Shown piece by piece: positions 34,769 to 47,159 of a DNA stretch of 64,000 nucleotides. Origin of the DNA: Odontocerum albicorne (lineage: Eukaryota > Arthropoda > Insecta > Trichoptera > Odontoceridae); contig OX463846.1 of the NCBI GenBank assembly GCA_949825065.1, positions 12,582,177 through 12,646,176 on the forward strand, given 5' to 3'. The position numbers and the translations under genes were made by a program. Under the pieces are notes generated by a model. It worked only from the letters and a program-made list of their open reading frames with translations. It did no database searches and had not been told where the DNA came from. The number at the start of each line of letters is the position of its first letter. Positions within the stretch are counted from its first letter, which is position 1.

Positions 34769-36150
34769 TACTTTCATACTCAATAAATCACCCACGAATT
34801 AAAACTTAATAGTTGTACGTGTAGTGTATTTTTTACCTTAGTTTGAATAAATTTTATGCCTGAAAAAAGTTACTTAATGAGAAGTGTAGATCACATATGC
34901 TTGAATTTTTTTTCGATTTTATTAGAATGATAAAATAAGTTTAAATACAGGGCAAGATTTAAATAATGTTTACTTCAATATTACTGTTGACTGCTAATTC
35001 CACTAAAAACATATTAACTATAAAATATTGCAACATTGTGGGATGTGAGAAAGGTGGCTGAGTACGGAGGGGATTACGAGCAGACGCGTGAGGGGACTGC
35101 ATCTAAACATCACCCCCGAGAACAGATTTCAACTTATGGGAAGCTCCAATACAATGCTGCGAATTTGATTTTGTGCCTCTTTCTATCTCCTAATCTAAAA
35201 TCAATCATGACAAAACATCGTCAAATTGCTATTTTGTCAGAGAAACTAACAGCGCTGTACGTGAGACACTCGTATCAAGATTTCAATTTCCTCACGTTGA
35301 AAATTCAATTAGTTAAGAATGCATAAATTATATAATACGCAAAATTTCTTATTATAAGCAAAATATGTCGCGTGCAGCAAATACCAGAACATTCAATGTT
35401 AAAGCGAGATGTTTTCAAACAACCAAATAAAAATCAGGACGCGGAGAAAATGATGGATTTTGGCAAAACTTGGCCGATTTTCAAAAAAAATAAATAAACT
35501 AGCCGTTAGTTATTACTTCTTACAAACAAATATAACATAACTGAAGATTTGTTGAAATTGAAATATAACACGATTAGAACTGATAAAAAGTTGCATGGAT
35601 ATTATTTATACGAAATATTGAAATATCCAATATATTATAATATCAAATATTTACTTCCAAAATAAAATAGACGGCATATGAATACATTCGTACTTGTTCA
35701 GTCCAGCCATCAATGCTACAATACAAATAAACTTAAATATTTACAGCAAATAATAACATAAAAAATATTTAATTAAAACAGTTAAAAATACTACTTAAGG
35801 AAATGAAGTCTACGAGAAATACACACAATGTTTCATCATACGTAAATATAACTCGGATATATGTTAATCATTAAATTTTCTTATCAACATGAAATAGAAT
35901 AACATACTGCTTTTAAACAGTTTAAAAAAATATCAGCAAAAAAACAACCACTAAAAACAAAACTCATGCTGACAACATGAATAATCTTATATAAAGTTTC
36001 CGACTTCGCTTGGAACCGGGGTATATACAATATTATAATATCATAATGTAAATTATTGAAAGATACAAATAGTTTCAATCAATATAAAATATTGTTGTTT
36101 AACTAAACCAAATCGCATATTCATGAAGACATAGTATACCATATATTTAT
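34769..36150. other. AT-rich stretch, nothing recognised
   Basis: Only chance-type frames were seen. A small less AT-rich patch at about 35040-35120 has a 96-codon plus-strand frame with no recognisable motif. Confidence 0.4.
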
Positions 36151-36154
36151 ATTG

Positions 36155-36425
36155 GTAAAGACGAGCTCCCGGTTACGATCAATTAGGAGAGATAAGAAGC
36201 ACAAAGCTTCACAATATAGTGTGTTGTGCGGTACGAAAAGGAGATTTATGAGAGCTAAGCGGAAAAGGCGAACACGCGAGCAACTTGGACGAAGTGGATC
36301 GAGCGAGCCTGGTCGGCCAGGTAGCAGGACGTGTGAAGCAGGCGGACGGGCGCGAGGTCGGGTTCAAGGATGCGGGCTACCGCCTTGCAGGAGTTAAAGA
36401 CACTTGGACGAGGCTGTGGCAAATA
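36155..36425. other. GC-richer islet
   Basis: GAAAAGGCGAACACGCGAGC and CGGACGGGCGCGAGGTCGG occur in a block with two overlapping plus-strand frames of 81 and 66 codons. Their Arg-rich translations reflect the base composition; no family is recognised. Confidence 0.3.
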
Positions 36426-37287
36426 GGAGCATCAACTCCCACATCGATAGTTGTCTCGAGATATTTAGCATTAGTGAAAAAATAAAATAAATTTTATCTA
36501 AAGTATCTATTTCATTTAATAGTCAGTGAACTTAGATGTCGACGTATTTAAAAAAAAAATCGGCTTTAACGTTGTGGAGCTCCACTTTGTTATTTCACTA
36601 ATTAGTATAATTGTTGATGACGATTGTTCCGAGATAAATAAAAAATCTGCGAAGGAAATCCATGAAAAATACAAAAGGATTTCATTCTACATCTTTTAAG
36701 TTATTTAACTACAATGCTTCACGCTTATAAGCAGTGACTCGGACAACGTGTAATTTAAGAGTTTTTATTAAATTGTATCAATTTCAACACAGGTGAGCAT
36801 CCACGCTTTAGGTTTGAAATAGTCCGTTGTACGAGTAGATAAAACTCAATTTGCTGAAAATGATTGAAGGAAAATAATATGAACAAGATCAAAGGCGTCA
36901 CGACCTATGGACACTTATTATTTAAAATCTAAATAAAAAAAAAATCTACAACTCTAAAAAGTTATCAGTAAAAAATTTCTTAATATCAAAAGAAATTGTT
37001 TGAAATGATTCTGATCACCAATGCTATGACGGACGTAAGAAGTTGATTGAAAAATTAACCACGGTTACATTGACTTAATATGCAATACAACACACATAAT
37101 TGAAAAATCGTAATAAACTTACATTTCATATATAAATAATCTAAGGTAAATTGATGCTTTGGATTAAAAAACATCATTCTGAAAAAAATTATAATCTGGA
37201 CAAGCGTTTCTACATGCCTTAATAAAATGCATATCATTCAAATTAAAAATTTTATGTGAAATCTTCCAGGCATAAATAATAATGGAC

Positions 37288-37490
37288 GACTTCCGTAGTC
37301 TAGCTGATAAGACGCCGGTATTTCAGCCTGGGGATTACGGGTTCTATTCCCGTTAGCTACCAGATTTTTTAAATAAGAGTTTCAATCAGGCTTGTTTAAC
37401 GCCTTTCTGGTTGATTGGAAGATATTGAAAAATAGCATAATATCCGTCAGTTTATACTGTGCATAGCGAAAGTATAATACACTATAATAA
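37288..37490 (+). mobile_element. SINE-A copy, near full length
   Basis: One of the clearest copies: head GACTTCCGTAGTCTAGCTGA with A-box-like TAGCTGATAAGACG, B-box-like GGGTTCTATTCCC, body TAAGAGTTTCAATCAGGCTT, then CTTTCTGGTTGATTGGAAGA and tail GAAAGTATAATACACTATAA. The tRNA-like part is about 75 bp. Confidence 0.85.
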
Positions 37491-37724
37491 TCGAGTCAAA
37501 CTCCTACTGATAAAGTTTTGATTGTTGATAGAATATATATTTTACAAATATTTTTGATCGCATTTTTTTCACGATACTGTTTTTCATCGAATGTATTAAG
37601 TGATATTGCATTCGTATTCACAGAACGTAACAATTGGGCATTTAGCAACATTTGCCAAGTGAAATCTACCAATAATAATGCCGTATTCTAGGATTTCGCA
37701 GATGTCTGGTTTAACTTCTAGATG

Positions 37725-37960
37725 TGTGTCTCGCCTCCACTCCTCAGAGTGGAGGCGCGCAGGTAGCAGCAGCGGCGGGCACGGGCACGGGACCTTGGGG
37801 CGCGAGCGGTCGTACACCCCGACACCGAGACGTCAAGGCACCCCGAGCCAAGGCTAGGGGCTCGCAGCTTTTAGCAGTGCCGTCAAATATCATGCTCGCC
37901 CACACCCCCAAAGCCGGCTACGAACGTATTCGTAACTTAAATGAGAATTATACCGAAAAC
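37725..37960. other. GC-rich islet
   Basis: CAGCGGCGGGCACGGGCACG, GGGGCGCGAGCGGTCG and CCGAGCCAAGGCTAGGGGC mark it. An 80-codon plus-strand frame reads through without a recognisable motif. Confidence 0.35.
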
Positions 37961-38605
37961 AAATAATATGCTGAAAACTTTTCAAGTACTTTGATAAATA
38001 AAATTTAAATACACTGACATTTTGACACTGACAATTAACATATGCAGTCCATGCAAAGTATTATCTTTAACAATCCATTTCATTTATTTTGAATATGAAA
38101 TAAATATTCCATTTATTGCGGAACCATCAAAGAACCTGGAGCAGATTTGCTTTGAATAATTGTTTAGGGGAAAAATACGTTTCAATTTTTCAGAAACAAT
38201 AATATCACAAAGGGCGGTTCAAGATACCAAATGCCCCAATATTGAATGACTGATTAATGGACATACATCCTTCCGTGGTTGCAGTCCTAAGATTGGTTTG
38301 CAGCAATTTGAACTCTTCTCCTCCATTCCCCCCTGTCCTGTCCTGTCCCATACATACATTACACTAAAGTCGAATGTGTTACTATCATATATTGGAAGAT
38401 CTGCAAAGATTTCTTTGCAGTTCGTCTTCTCTTGGTAAGTTTTCTGCGGTTTTCTGATCAAATGTGTTTTATAAGACATATGCAGATGCGGGGAAGTACC
38501 TACTCTAATGACATCAGCTACCACCTTCCTATATACTATAAATTAAGTCAACTTATATACCTCACACTCGACTTATTATTTCGTAACGTTTTTAATTTAT
38601 CAATA

Positions 38606-38850
38606 ATAGTGGTGCAAGGCCGCGCGGTAACGCGCTAGACTACTGTGCGGAAGGGCGTCAGTTCGAACCCTGCGCTGTGCTACTCGCCTCTAACGACACA
38701 GGAACTTTTTCCGCCTAGTATTCGAGGGTATTAAGGATACCTATGACTTCGGTCATATCTATTATTTAAAAAAAAGTGGGTTCGAATTCCGAGTAAGAGC
38801 GTTCTTGAGTATGCTGTCTAAACGGCGCTACATAAATAGTCCTTTTATTA
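38606..38850 (+). mobile_element. SINE-B copy with 9-bp target duplication
   Basis: The head includes GCGCGGTAACGCGCTAGAC (A-box-like) and CAGTTCGAACCCTGCGC (B-box-like GTTCGAACCC). The body TTTTTCCGCCTAGTATTCGA and GACTTCGGTCATATCTATT is shared with the copies near 53 and 56 kb. It ends in TTTTATTATTA. TTATCAATA flanks it at 38597-38605 and 38851-38859, a plausible target duplication. Confidence 0.8.
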
Positions 38851-38869
38851 TTATCAATAGGAAATAATT

Positions 38870-40810
38870 TAGTTTATGTTTAGTAGTAAAATATTAGAAA
38901 AATAGCACAGTACTTAGAAACGTTTCTAACAGAAAAGTACTTAATTTAGTCAACTTATAACAAGCAAATTTTATTTATCGGAATATAAACACGAGAATTT
39001 CTCAAATTAAAATGTATCCAATCATCTGACACGAAATAATATCAAAATAAATTTCAACGTTCCCAAGTACTCGGCCAATGTCCTGAATAACTAAGTATTT
39101 TTAGTCAAGTGGCTGATAAACATTATTTATCAATGGCGGGTATGACGAAACGCGTACTCAGATGCAAGAATTTAACATGCATTTTTTCGTGTCAAAGGAA
39201 AAATTGAATTTATTAACACGATATACCAAAGCGATTTTCTATTGGGCACGGCACGAATACATATTTATGAATTATGAACATTTGGTAGTGATGTGATACA
39301 ATTCCAAGAGAAAACGAGTATATGACAGCCCTGGACGGGAGACGAGGGTGAAGCAAGGAATAACCTTTCAAAGGATGGCCTTCACATTAGGGTCCTGGAG
39401 TGTTATTTTTAACCAACAGGCAACGAGATCCTTTGCATTCGTTTTTTGATGCGTACGTTTTGTTTGCTATTCCGAAGGGTGGTGTGTCAGTTGTCTTGTA
39501 TATATCTTATATTGTATAAAAACAATCATTATTGATTCATATATTAGTCAAAAAGCCGAGCTATGAACCACCAATTTAAGAGCTGAACATAGGCTCAAGA
39601 AGATGTCACTCGAATAGGATCATAAACGTAAGTACATTTTTTTTATATCCAGACCTTCAGTAGTTAATGGCAAGATTCAAAGAATGAAATATTTAAAATT
39701 AAAAAAATCCAACATCATAGACAATAAAAAAATATATTCCAAGATAGAATTGGAATTATGCATTTTTAAATGACTGAGTTTCTATAACGTAGCTTATAAC
39801 GTAGCTACATGATTGCTTTTTATTACTTATTCTACAGGTAAACAGCAAAATGCAGACCATAAGTGAATTATCTAAAATTCAACATGGTTTCCTAATGAAC
39901 GATACCTATTCTACATAGATATGAAGATTACATATTACTTATTAATTGATCATCATAAATTATAAATCCTGATCTTTTAAACTTCAATCTAAATAACTAT
40001 TATAAGCTTTAACTTACATGTACAGTTATCTTTTATGGCATATACCTGAATCCCCCATTGTTACTTTCCGTTCACAACGAACGGCCTGTATTTCAGGTAA
40101 ATTTTATGAATAAAATGTTTATCTCTCATACCGAATGGTATAACTTATACAATCATTTTACAAAAATGTACTAATCGCTGCAATCATATCTTAAAATAAA
40201 TGCAAGTGCACTCTTGCTTCGATAAAAATAAAAAATGCAATAAGCGCTTAAAGTCAAGGTGCACTGGTGCATGCTTTCTCTAGAGCATTTTCCAATATTA
40301 ATCAGTGCACTTGATAGCAGCGAAAATGAAACAAGCCACATATAATATTATTATGTATGTCGCAAGATGCAATACGAAGCCGAGAATTATTGGGCGTGTT
40401 CTTACTAAAGCGAGACTTGTAAGCACTTGAAGTTTTCAGATCAATGAAATTTGATAATATATTATTCTCTTTTACTACTTGTATACTCGTATAATCAATG
40501 TAAAATAAAATAAAATAATTTCAATTTTTATTTTATTTTGTCTATACAAACATCTAAACATACAAAGGCTCGTCATAAAATTTGGACTTAACGATTTAGA
40601 AAATGCTAATACGATACGTATATCAGTCTCTGTTGGACAGATGTGAGATACCCAGATCCAGTTAAACAAAATACTTCTTCTTTTCTAAGAACTATGTCAA
40701 ATGTATGCAGTCAATACGCACTTTTCAACATGATTTGATTCTGAGACAGAAAGGTGAAAGTTAAATAAAATTTTGAGAACTATGCGACTATTTTCTAATA
40801 AAACTACATA
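38870..40810. other. AT-rich stretch, nothing recognised
   Basis: No repeat family or coding motif was identified. A patch at 39325-39420 is less AT-rich. TACTCGTA occurs at 40484-40491. Confidence 0.4.
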
Positions 40811-40815
40811 ATAAT

Positions 40816-41010
40816 GATATTCGTGAACTAGTTGGTAAGACGTCAGTCTTCCAGCCTGTGTGATGAGTTCGAATCCTGTTGAAATCCAGATGATTCCAGT
40901 CTAGTTTCCATTTCAGGCCTCTTTTAACACATTACTGGTTGGTTGGGAAAGATTGCCATATAGCAAAACTTCGCATGGTTGTATTGTATACAAAGAAAGT
41001 GTAATGTAAT
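40816..41010 (+). mobile_element. SINE-A copy, near full length
   Basis: Head GTGAACTAGTTGGTAAGACG, B box AGTTCGAATCCTG, body CCAGTCTAGTTTCCATTTCA, then ACTGGTTGGTTGGGAAAGAT and GTATTGTATACAAAGAAAGT with tail GTAATGTAAT. Confidence 0.85.
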
Positions 41011-41014
41011 AAGT

Positions 41015-41410
41015 AGAGAAGCGAAATTAACACGATTTAGCTCCATTGCAACTGTGTGGCGATTCCAGAGTATCCCGAAAGCTGCGATGTCCATCTCTCG
41101 TAGTCCGTGGCTCGAGTGCGTTATGACGGACAGCGCAATCCGCGTGTCGAGGCAAGGAGACTGATATGATGTAACCAATATCTGGTTCAAGACCTCAATG
41201 CGAACAAAAAAGCGCGGCCGGCCCACTCGCTCACACACACGCTTTATTGGTGTCGGGCCGGGCCGAATGGGAGCGGACGCGACTCACCGAGAATCAGACA
41301 ATCATGGATAACGAGGGTTGTTAGTTAGGCGGGCTCTAGAAACCTGGATACTGGCTATAGGTTACTACCTGAAGCGGATTACCTCCGAGGACAACGGAGC
41401 TAAACTTCAA
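41015..41410. other. GC-rich islet
   Basis: Contains AAGCGCGGCCGGCCCACTCG, TCGGGCCGGGCCGAATGGGA and CGCAATCCGCGTGTCGAGGC. Short frames occur on both strands (61 and 104 codons), neither recognised. It directly follows a SINE. Confidence 0.35.
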
Positions 41411-41957
41411 TATTCAGATATTCTATGAACACAATTGGTCCATACACATAACACGATATACAAGAATTTTTAAAACCTAAATTGATTTTGTCAATATTTT
41501 AACCCTAAGGAAGTGACACATTATTTCATTTCTAATTAATGAGAAACTTGACGAAATGGATATCTTAAGTACGCACACATTAGAAAAAGTCAATAATAAA
41601 TATCGACTTAGCTTAAAATTTTAATTAGGTTCACAAACCCCCAAATGGGAATAAGTAAGCAAAAAGGACTCAACCCACAAAAAAATCATTTTGGTTTATT
41701 TGAAATGTCGAAAAAACATAGATGTACGAGTGTGTGCAAAAATATCAAGCCTGTACATGCAGTTGGGTATTTTACGGTTAGATTCCATCATATTTTTTTG
41801 TTCTGAATAAGCCACTTCAGTCATTTTTGGATAATTACGTTCAAATGAAGGCAAGATAGTTTGAATATATACTTTTGTCATACGTTGAAAATATTTAGCT
41901 TTAAAAATGTAACTCATTCGAATTTTGGAGGCGGATGGGTTGGCCAGACAGAGATAG

Positions 41958-42023
41958 AGATATAAAATATCGAAAATTAAAAATCTGCGCCAGTAGATTT
42001 TTACTTTTCGATATTTTATATCT
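41958..42023. repeat. Near-perfect 29-bp hairpin
   Basis: Arms 41958-41986 (starting AGATATAAAATATCGAAAA) and 41995-42023 are inverse copies with one mismatch, around an 8-base loop GCGCCAGT. The size would allow a small hairpin RNA or the centre of a fold-back element. No flanking target duplication was seen. Confidence 0.85.
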
Positions 42024-43030
42024 ACCTACCCCGAACCGGAAGAAGGGAAATCAATGAAGCTACAAATATTTGAAGCGTTATTTATTTCAAAACTAACTAA
42101 CTATACATTTTCAAACTAAACGTAGAATTCCGATAAAGATAAACATTTTTGATTAAGAATTTCATTCATATTTTTTTTATAAAAAATTTATCACTACGTA
42201 AAAAAATGTATCACTACGTAAAAAAAACTAATTTTCGAAAGGTAACCGTAGTTTAGATTTTTTTTAACAGGATGTAAAAAAATCGTGAATGTAAACGAAC
42301 AAGCTTAAGTGTTGTCTAATGAGCACCTTCACAATGTAAATGTCATAGCCATTACTATAAAGCGTAAACCATATTTGAACCAGAAATGTTATGATCGTTT
42401 TACATCATTTTAACTGTAAAAGGGTAAACTGACAAAATAGTAGTGGCGGCTGTGGCAGAAATTGTGTGCACACATCACATACGTCAAGCAATCAAATTAA
42501 TTAGCAACGTAACCTTAACCGCTCAAGCGAGTTAATAACAAAAAGCAGTTTATCACGTTCTCACGTATATTTGAATTTTTATAGCTTAATCAAAAACAAA
42601 GGTCAAAATGTGTGTTTATCCGCACGCAGTATAATACAAACTGTCAACAAATAAAATTTTGAAAAAAAAACACAACATCATCATTGCAAAAAAAAATTGA
42701 GACGTGGGATAGTATTTTAGTTTTTATATTATATGGTATTTCTCAATAACATCGAGGATACAACATTACTTATATTATATTTATTACAAGAAGTATGTTA
42801 TAATATCCAAATAATAAAAGTTTAAACAGAAAAAGTGGGTATCAATAAACATGTTTTTAAGAATCGAATTGAACACCGAGTCTTAAAAATTTCCTAGTAT
42901 TCTAAATAGCATTCTTAAAGCATCAAGATATTCTTCAGTTCACAAGTCCAAGTACGAAATTTGAAGTCATCGATTCAGCAAGTTTGATTTAGCAAGCTTG
43001 CAAAATTGTTTTTTGTTTTGTTTTTAATTG
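42024..43030. other. AT-rich stretch, nothing recognised
   Basis: A local direct repeat ATCACTACGTAAAAAAA occurs twice near 42190-42230. Otherwise nothing was seen. Confidence 0.4.
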
Positions 43031-43280
43031 TGTCGTAGCCTTCAGCTCCAATATGCGATCCTTGAAACATATAAACAATAGTGGGTATCTATTGTATATT
43101 TCTCCTCTCCCTCTTCCCCAACTTCCTCGCCTAATGTGGCACATTTATTGTGCATTATGACACGAGTTGTTTTTATTTGTACATATTTTCTTTCCGCTAT
43201 TCAGATTGTTTATTACGAAATTGTTGGTACTGTTAAATATTATACTTAACTTAAGAATTGTATTGTACCGTTAAGTTCCT
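43031..43280. repeat. Dispersed repeat D, copy 2
   Basis: CCCTCTTCCCCAACTTCCTC, TTTCTTTCCGCTATTCAGAT and GAATTGTATTGTACCGTTAA match copy 1 near 33 kb in order and spacing. Possibly a LINE 3' untranslated region; no coding sequence is linked to it. Confidence 0.65.
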
Positions 43281-45084
43281 GAATATGAATGATTATTTCT
43301 TGTTATCTAACCTTAATTTGACAAGTCTCTCTGTTCGGCGAATAATGGCGGACTTAATTGTACTTTTTAAAGTCGTGAATGGAATGATCAATTATCCAAA
43401 CTCTTGGAATTGATTATTAGCATTCGAGTTCGGACAAGAATTACCAGGCTGAAAGACACATTTCCATGTGAGAATTAAGAAACGAATTATTTTGCGAATT
43501 CTCCCCAAAGGCTATATAGTATCGGAAATGAGTAAGATGCAGTGTCTTTCGAGGGCTTTTGAAAAACTTTTTTAAATTACTTTACAATTGATAATGGTAG
43601 TTTTTTTTGTTTCAAATTATTGTTCAATTTTCTTATATATTCTCTTCCTTTTTGGATTGAGCACTCGATACTGGATTTTTATTGTCATAAAGTATATTGT
43701 ATCGTCTATATATATAAAATAATGAATTTAAAAAAAATCGGCTCTATAGCATCAGAGTTGGACACGTGTAACAGTGTAATAATATATACAGAATTGGTAT
43801 ATGTCGAGTGCACGCACAGCACTCACCAATTCTTAAAACTGGGACAGAACTGCTTTGAAAGCAAAAAAGACAAGGCCGACTGAGCAGATTGGGAACGCGG
43901 AGCGACTCCGAGAGAGCGAGTGCGGAATCCAAAATGGAAAGAGAAAGAAGACGCTAAAGTGGGTTAAATGTTTTTTTACTGAAAGCAAACGGATGTATTG
44001 GAAAAATAACAATAATCATATTATCCACAATATGTTTCTTATTTTAATGTTATAGTAGGTAGGTAGGTAGGGATAGTATAAAAGGGCAGGTAGATAAAAG
44101 GGCGAGGAAATATCTACTCGTATATACCGCGCTCCCTTCTCGCGTTTGTCTCAAATATAAGAGAAACAAGATCCCAAAGGAGAGGATTAATAGCAGGTAG
44201 TAAGCAAAAAGCTAGGTATAGCTTCTCTCAAAAATGTTTCAGCATAAATAAACGCTTTAACTCGGGTTTTATGTTCCAGTGTACGTTTCTTAAATATTGT
44301 GACGTAACTCATTTACCCGAATTTAAAAATAAAGGCAATAACAGTGAAGACTTAATATTTTATGAAATTATTAGTTTTGCTGAGAATGTCATAGTCATTT
44401 TATAGCTAGCAAATAATTATCAAGGACACCAACAGTGATTAATAAATGTTATGTACAAGCATTAATTATTATATTATAGTGATATACGACTATATAACAA
44501 TAATAGAGATTTCCATTATTATCCTTTTTTACAAAAGATCGTGATAATATTTTAGATAAAAATATTTACTTCAATGATTAAGTAACACATTATTGATTCT
44601 GGATGATTAATTAATAAAATTTTATTTGATATGTGCCTCAATAAACACATTAAAACATTTTATACTTTTGGATGAATATTTCATAACAGCTATATTATTT
44701 ATACCATACAAATGGTTAAGTAATTAAATTGCAACTAATTTGACCACCGTAAGATAATATTTCAATGTTGGCACCAATGATCTTGTAATTGGTGTTGAGA
44801 TATCATAATGACGACGCAGTTAATCGCTAGTAATTATTATCGCACCGTTTCTATTATCTACAAGAGATATAAACGTTGAAAATAAACACCAGACAAACGT
44901 GTTTACCACGACCACGCTGGCCAATTCATTTATCACTCGCTATCAGCAAGATTATTACTATCACTCGGCTTTGGCTGCACACATGCATCCAGTTGCTACT
45001 TGACTTGCAGCGAGTGATGCAAATCAGCATATTATTATATTTATCGATCCAGCTACAACTTATTTCACTTATACCATGACACAG
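43281..45084. other. Mostly AT-rich stretch with a short GGTA microsatellite
   Basis: GTAGGTAGGTAGGTAGGG lies at about 44055-44072, followed by TATAAAAGG (44077-44085). A TATA-box reading is possible but no gene follows. Frames of 60-87 codons are unrecognised. TACTCGTA occurs at 44115-44122. Confidence 0.35.
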
Positions 45085-45255
45085 CGGTCGTGGTTGAACG
45101 ATTAGCATTCACGCTAATCAAGCGGTCGTCCTCGGTTAAATTTCTGGTGGATTCTCTTCTAGGCTGGTTTTACTCTTAGACCATTTTGATCTGAATATAT
45201 GTTTTTCTGTAGTTTAAGGGCTCTGCTAATCGTTAATTTGTAAATACCGCTACTA
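45085..45255 (+). mobile_element. Possible tRNA-derived SINE (third type)
   Basis: AGCGGTCGTGGTTGAACGAT (A-box-like) and, after CACGCTAATCAAGCGGTCG, CTCGGTTAAATTTC (B-box-like) have tRNA-like spacing. The following sequence TCTTCTAGGCTGGTTTTACT is not tRNA. Only one copy is visible, so its family status is inferred from the boxes. Confidence 0.45.
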
Positions 45256-46385
45256 TATAAAACTAACGAAAAATTGCAGCTGATTAAGTCTACCTATCGT
45301 ACTGGAACTTGGATCTCCTTGCCATCGGAACTTTGATTTTGATTTGGTAAGATTTTGTGCTTCCTAAAGTCTAACAGGTTGCAAAATATTAAGCATTATA
45401 TATTCTGATGTCTTTCATAAGGTGACCGATAATCATACTCGATTAAGAGGGACCAATCTATACCACGATGAATAACAGTCGGAGAGTGTAACAGTGCGAA
45501 TAAAATACAATCAATAGAATTTGACAGCTGTTTTGGATACAAAAAAAAATCTCTGCGGTCGGGATGATAAATATATGTATTTAGTGGTTTGAGTATTGTA
45601 CTTTCTTTAACGCAAGACCCATTCGTAAATTACAAACCTTTTCATTTCCTGCTCATTTAAAGAAAGATGATATTTATATTCTTCGACTATCACTTATTAA
45701 TTAAGACAGTATAAATATCCAATATTTTTTTCGAAATCAAATAATTTTAGTCTTTTACATGAAATAGATAATTATAATCGCAGGAGCGATAATCATCAAA
45801 TAGAATGTAACGAACAATTTTGAATATTTTTTTTATTTCAATAAGTTTTAGCCTTTCTCGAGCAACATGATTATTTCCTAATCAAAATTGTCAATTATGA
45901 TATACCCCCTTAATATTGCGTGTCATTTGTCCCTTAATAATCAAAACACTTGAATCGTTTTTTTAATTAATTGTCGATAGCGATACCAATATTTAAATTG
46001 AAGAAAAAATGAGAATCCTGTGTTCGTGAAAATAATCATACATAATGCCACTAAACATTCTTAGCGGAGTGAATTGTCTTAACCAAAAAAAATAGTTTTA
46101 GTTATTCGTGCTACATAATCAATTGAATTATTTTATTGTTTAATATTTTTAAAATGCTAATCTGCATGGGTGCAGGGCACTTCAATAAGTTAGGAAACAG
46201 ATACGAATCATACAAAAGCGTGTAGAACACATCGCCTTTTAGGGAAAAAGTACAGGATCGCTGAAAAAGTAGAATAGGGGGGTTCTAATGGCGAAATCTT
46301 TCTCACATGTGGACGTAATTATGCAAAAAAGGGCCAACCTACATTTTACCTGTTTTGAAAAAATCGAGGAAATATATCGCCGCTT

Positions 46386-46445
46386 TGTATAAGCTTGTAT
46401 GAGATAATACCTGGACACTATGTATAAGCTTGTATGAGATAATAC
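46386..46445. repeat. Direct duplication, 35-bp period
   Basis: TGTATAAGCTTGTATGAGAT followed by AATAC occurs at 46386 and 46421, exactly repeated. Confidence 0.85.
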
Positions 46446-46467
46446 ATGCAATAGATAAATAATTGAT

Positions 46468-46507
46468 GCCTTTGAGATATGGTATTGGAGCACCATATCT
46501 CAAAGGC
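46468..46507. repeat. Perfect 16-bp hairpin
   Basis: GCCTTTGAGATATGGT (46468-46483) and ACCATATCTCAAAGGC (46492-46507) are exact inverse copies around the loop ATTGGAGC. Confidence 0.9.
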
Positions 46508-46639
46508 TTTTGCGCATTCCAAGGAATACCAGAAGAAATAATCGATCGATTATTAAATAGATGCGTCTCTCTGTCATGATGTCGTCTTTTGTATCTGGCT
46601 GTCGTCCTCCTCCGCGCTATGAATCCTGAATCTGACGAT

Positions 46640-46840
46640 ACTTTGGACACATAGAGCGGGGGAGAACGTCAGCCTTGACGGGTCGATTCTGGCGGAAAGT
46701 GTGAATGGCAAAAGGAAGAGAGGCCAAGCACCCATCTCGTTGAAGTGACCAGGAAAAAATAGTGCAATCCTTATTTCAGTAGGCGCTATTGTATTGGAGT
46801 AGGATGGTTGATGGCCATGGTGATCATATCCTCTGAATAA
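46640..46840 (+). pseudogene. LINE ORF2 C-terminal relic
   Basis: The plus-strand translation GSILAESVNGKRKRGQAPIS, preceded by ENVSLD, resembles the 'L...VEGKRKRGR.P.RW.DQ' motif near the end of insect LINE ORF2. Later pieces in other frames (RRYCIGVGWLMAMV) fit the usual 'A..R..WR..V' ending. In-frame stops and shifts show decay. Assignment is by motif only. Confidence 0.5.
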
Positions 46841-46969
46841 AGGGAACGATCAAGTAGAAGTATGGAAGAATTAAGACGTTATTTATACATAAAATACAGA
46901 TTTAACGGACTTGATATTTTTGCACATGCATGATTGAACTGAGCTTTTCGATATTACAAAATATATGAG

Positions 46970-47140
46970 GGTTGGGACCATTTCGCATATATACACGTCC
47001 ATACAATCGTGGGGCCCGTGCACCCTAGCGAGCTGAAGCCCTCTGCGAGCGAGTCCCAGTCTTTGGGCTGGGGGCGCGGGGTCAACGCACGCGAGGGGCG
47101 TCTGCCCCGCAAAAACAACGGAAGGGCGATATTAATCACT
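46970..47140. other. GC-rich islet
   Basis: GGGCTGGGGGCGCGGGGTCA and ACGCGAGGGGCGTCTGCCCC stand in AT-rich flanks. The 61-codon minus-strand frame is unrecognised. Confidence 0.35.
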
Positions 47141-47159
47141 TTCTTTGAGGGAAAGGTAA

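Noticed and set aside
38219..38524. 101-codon minus-strand frame with RKPQKTY shared with 48.6 kb
   Set aside because: Only about 22 bases are shared between the two places, too little to define a gene or repeat family.
44077..44085. TATAAAAGG as a core promoter
   Set aside because: No initiator, exon or gene could be placed downstream; TATA-like strings are expected in AT-rich DNA.
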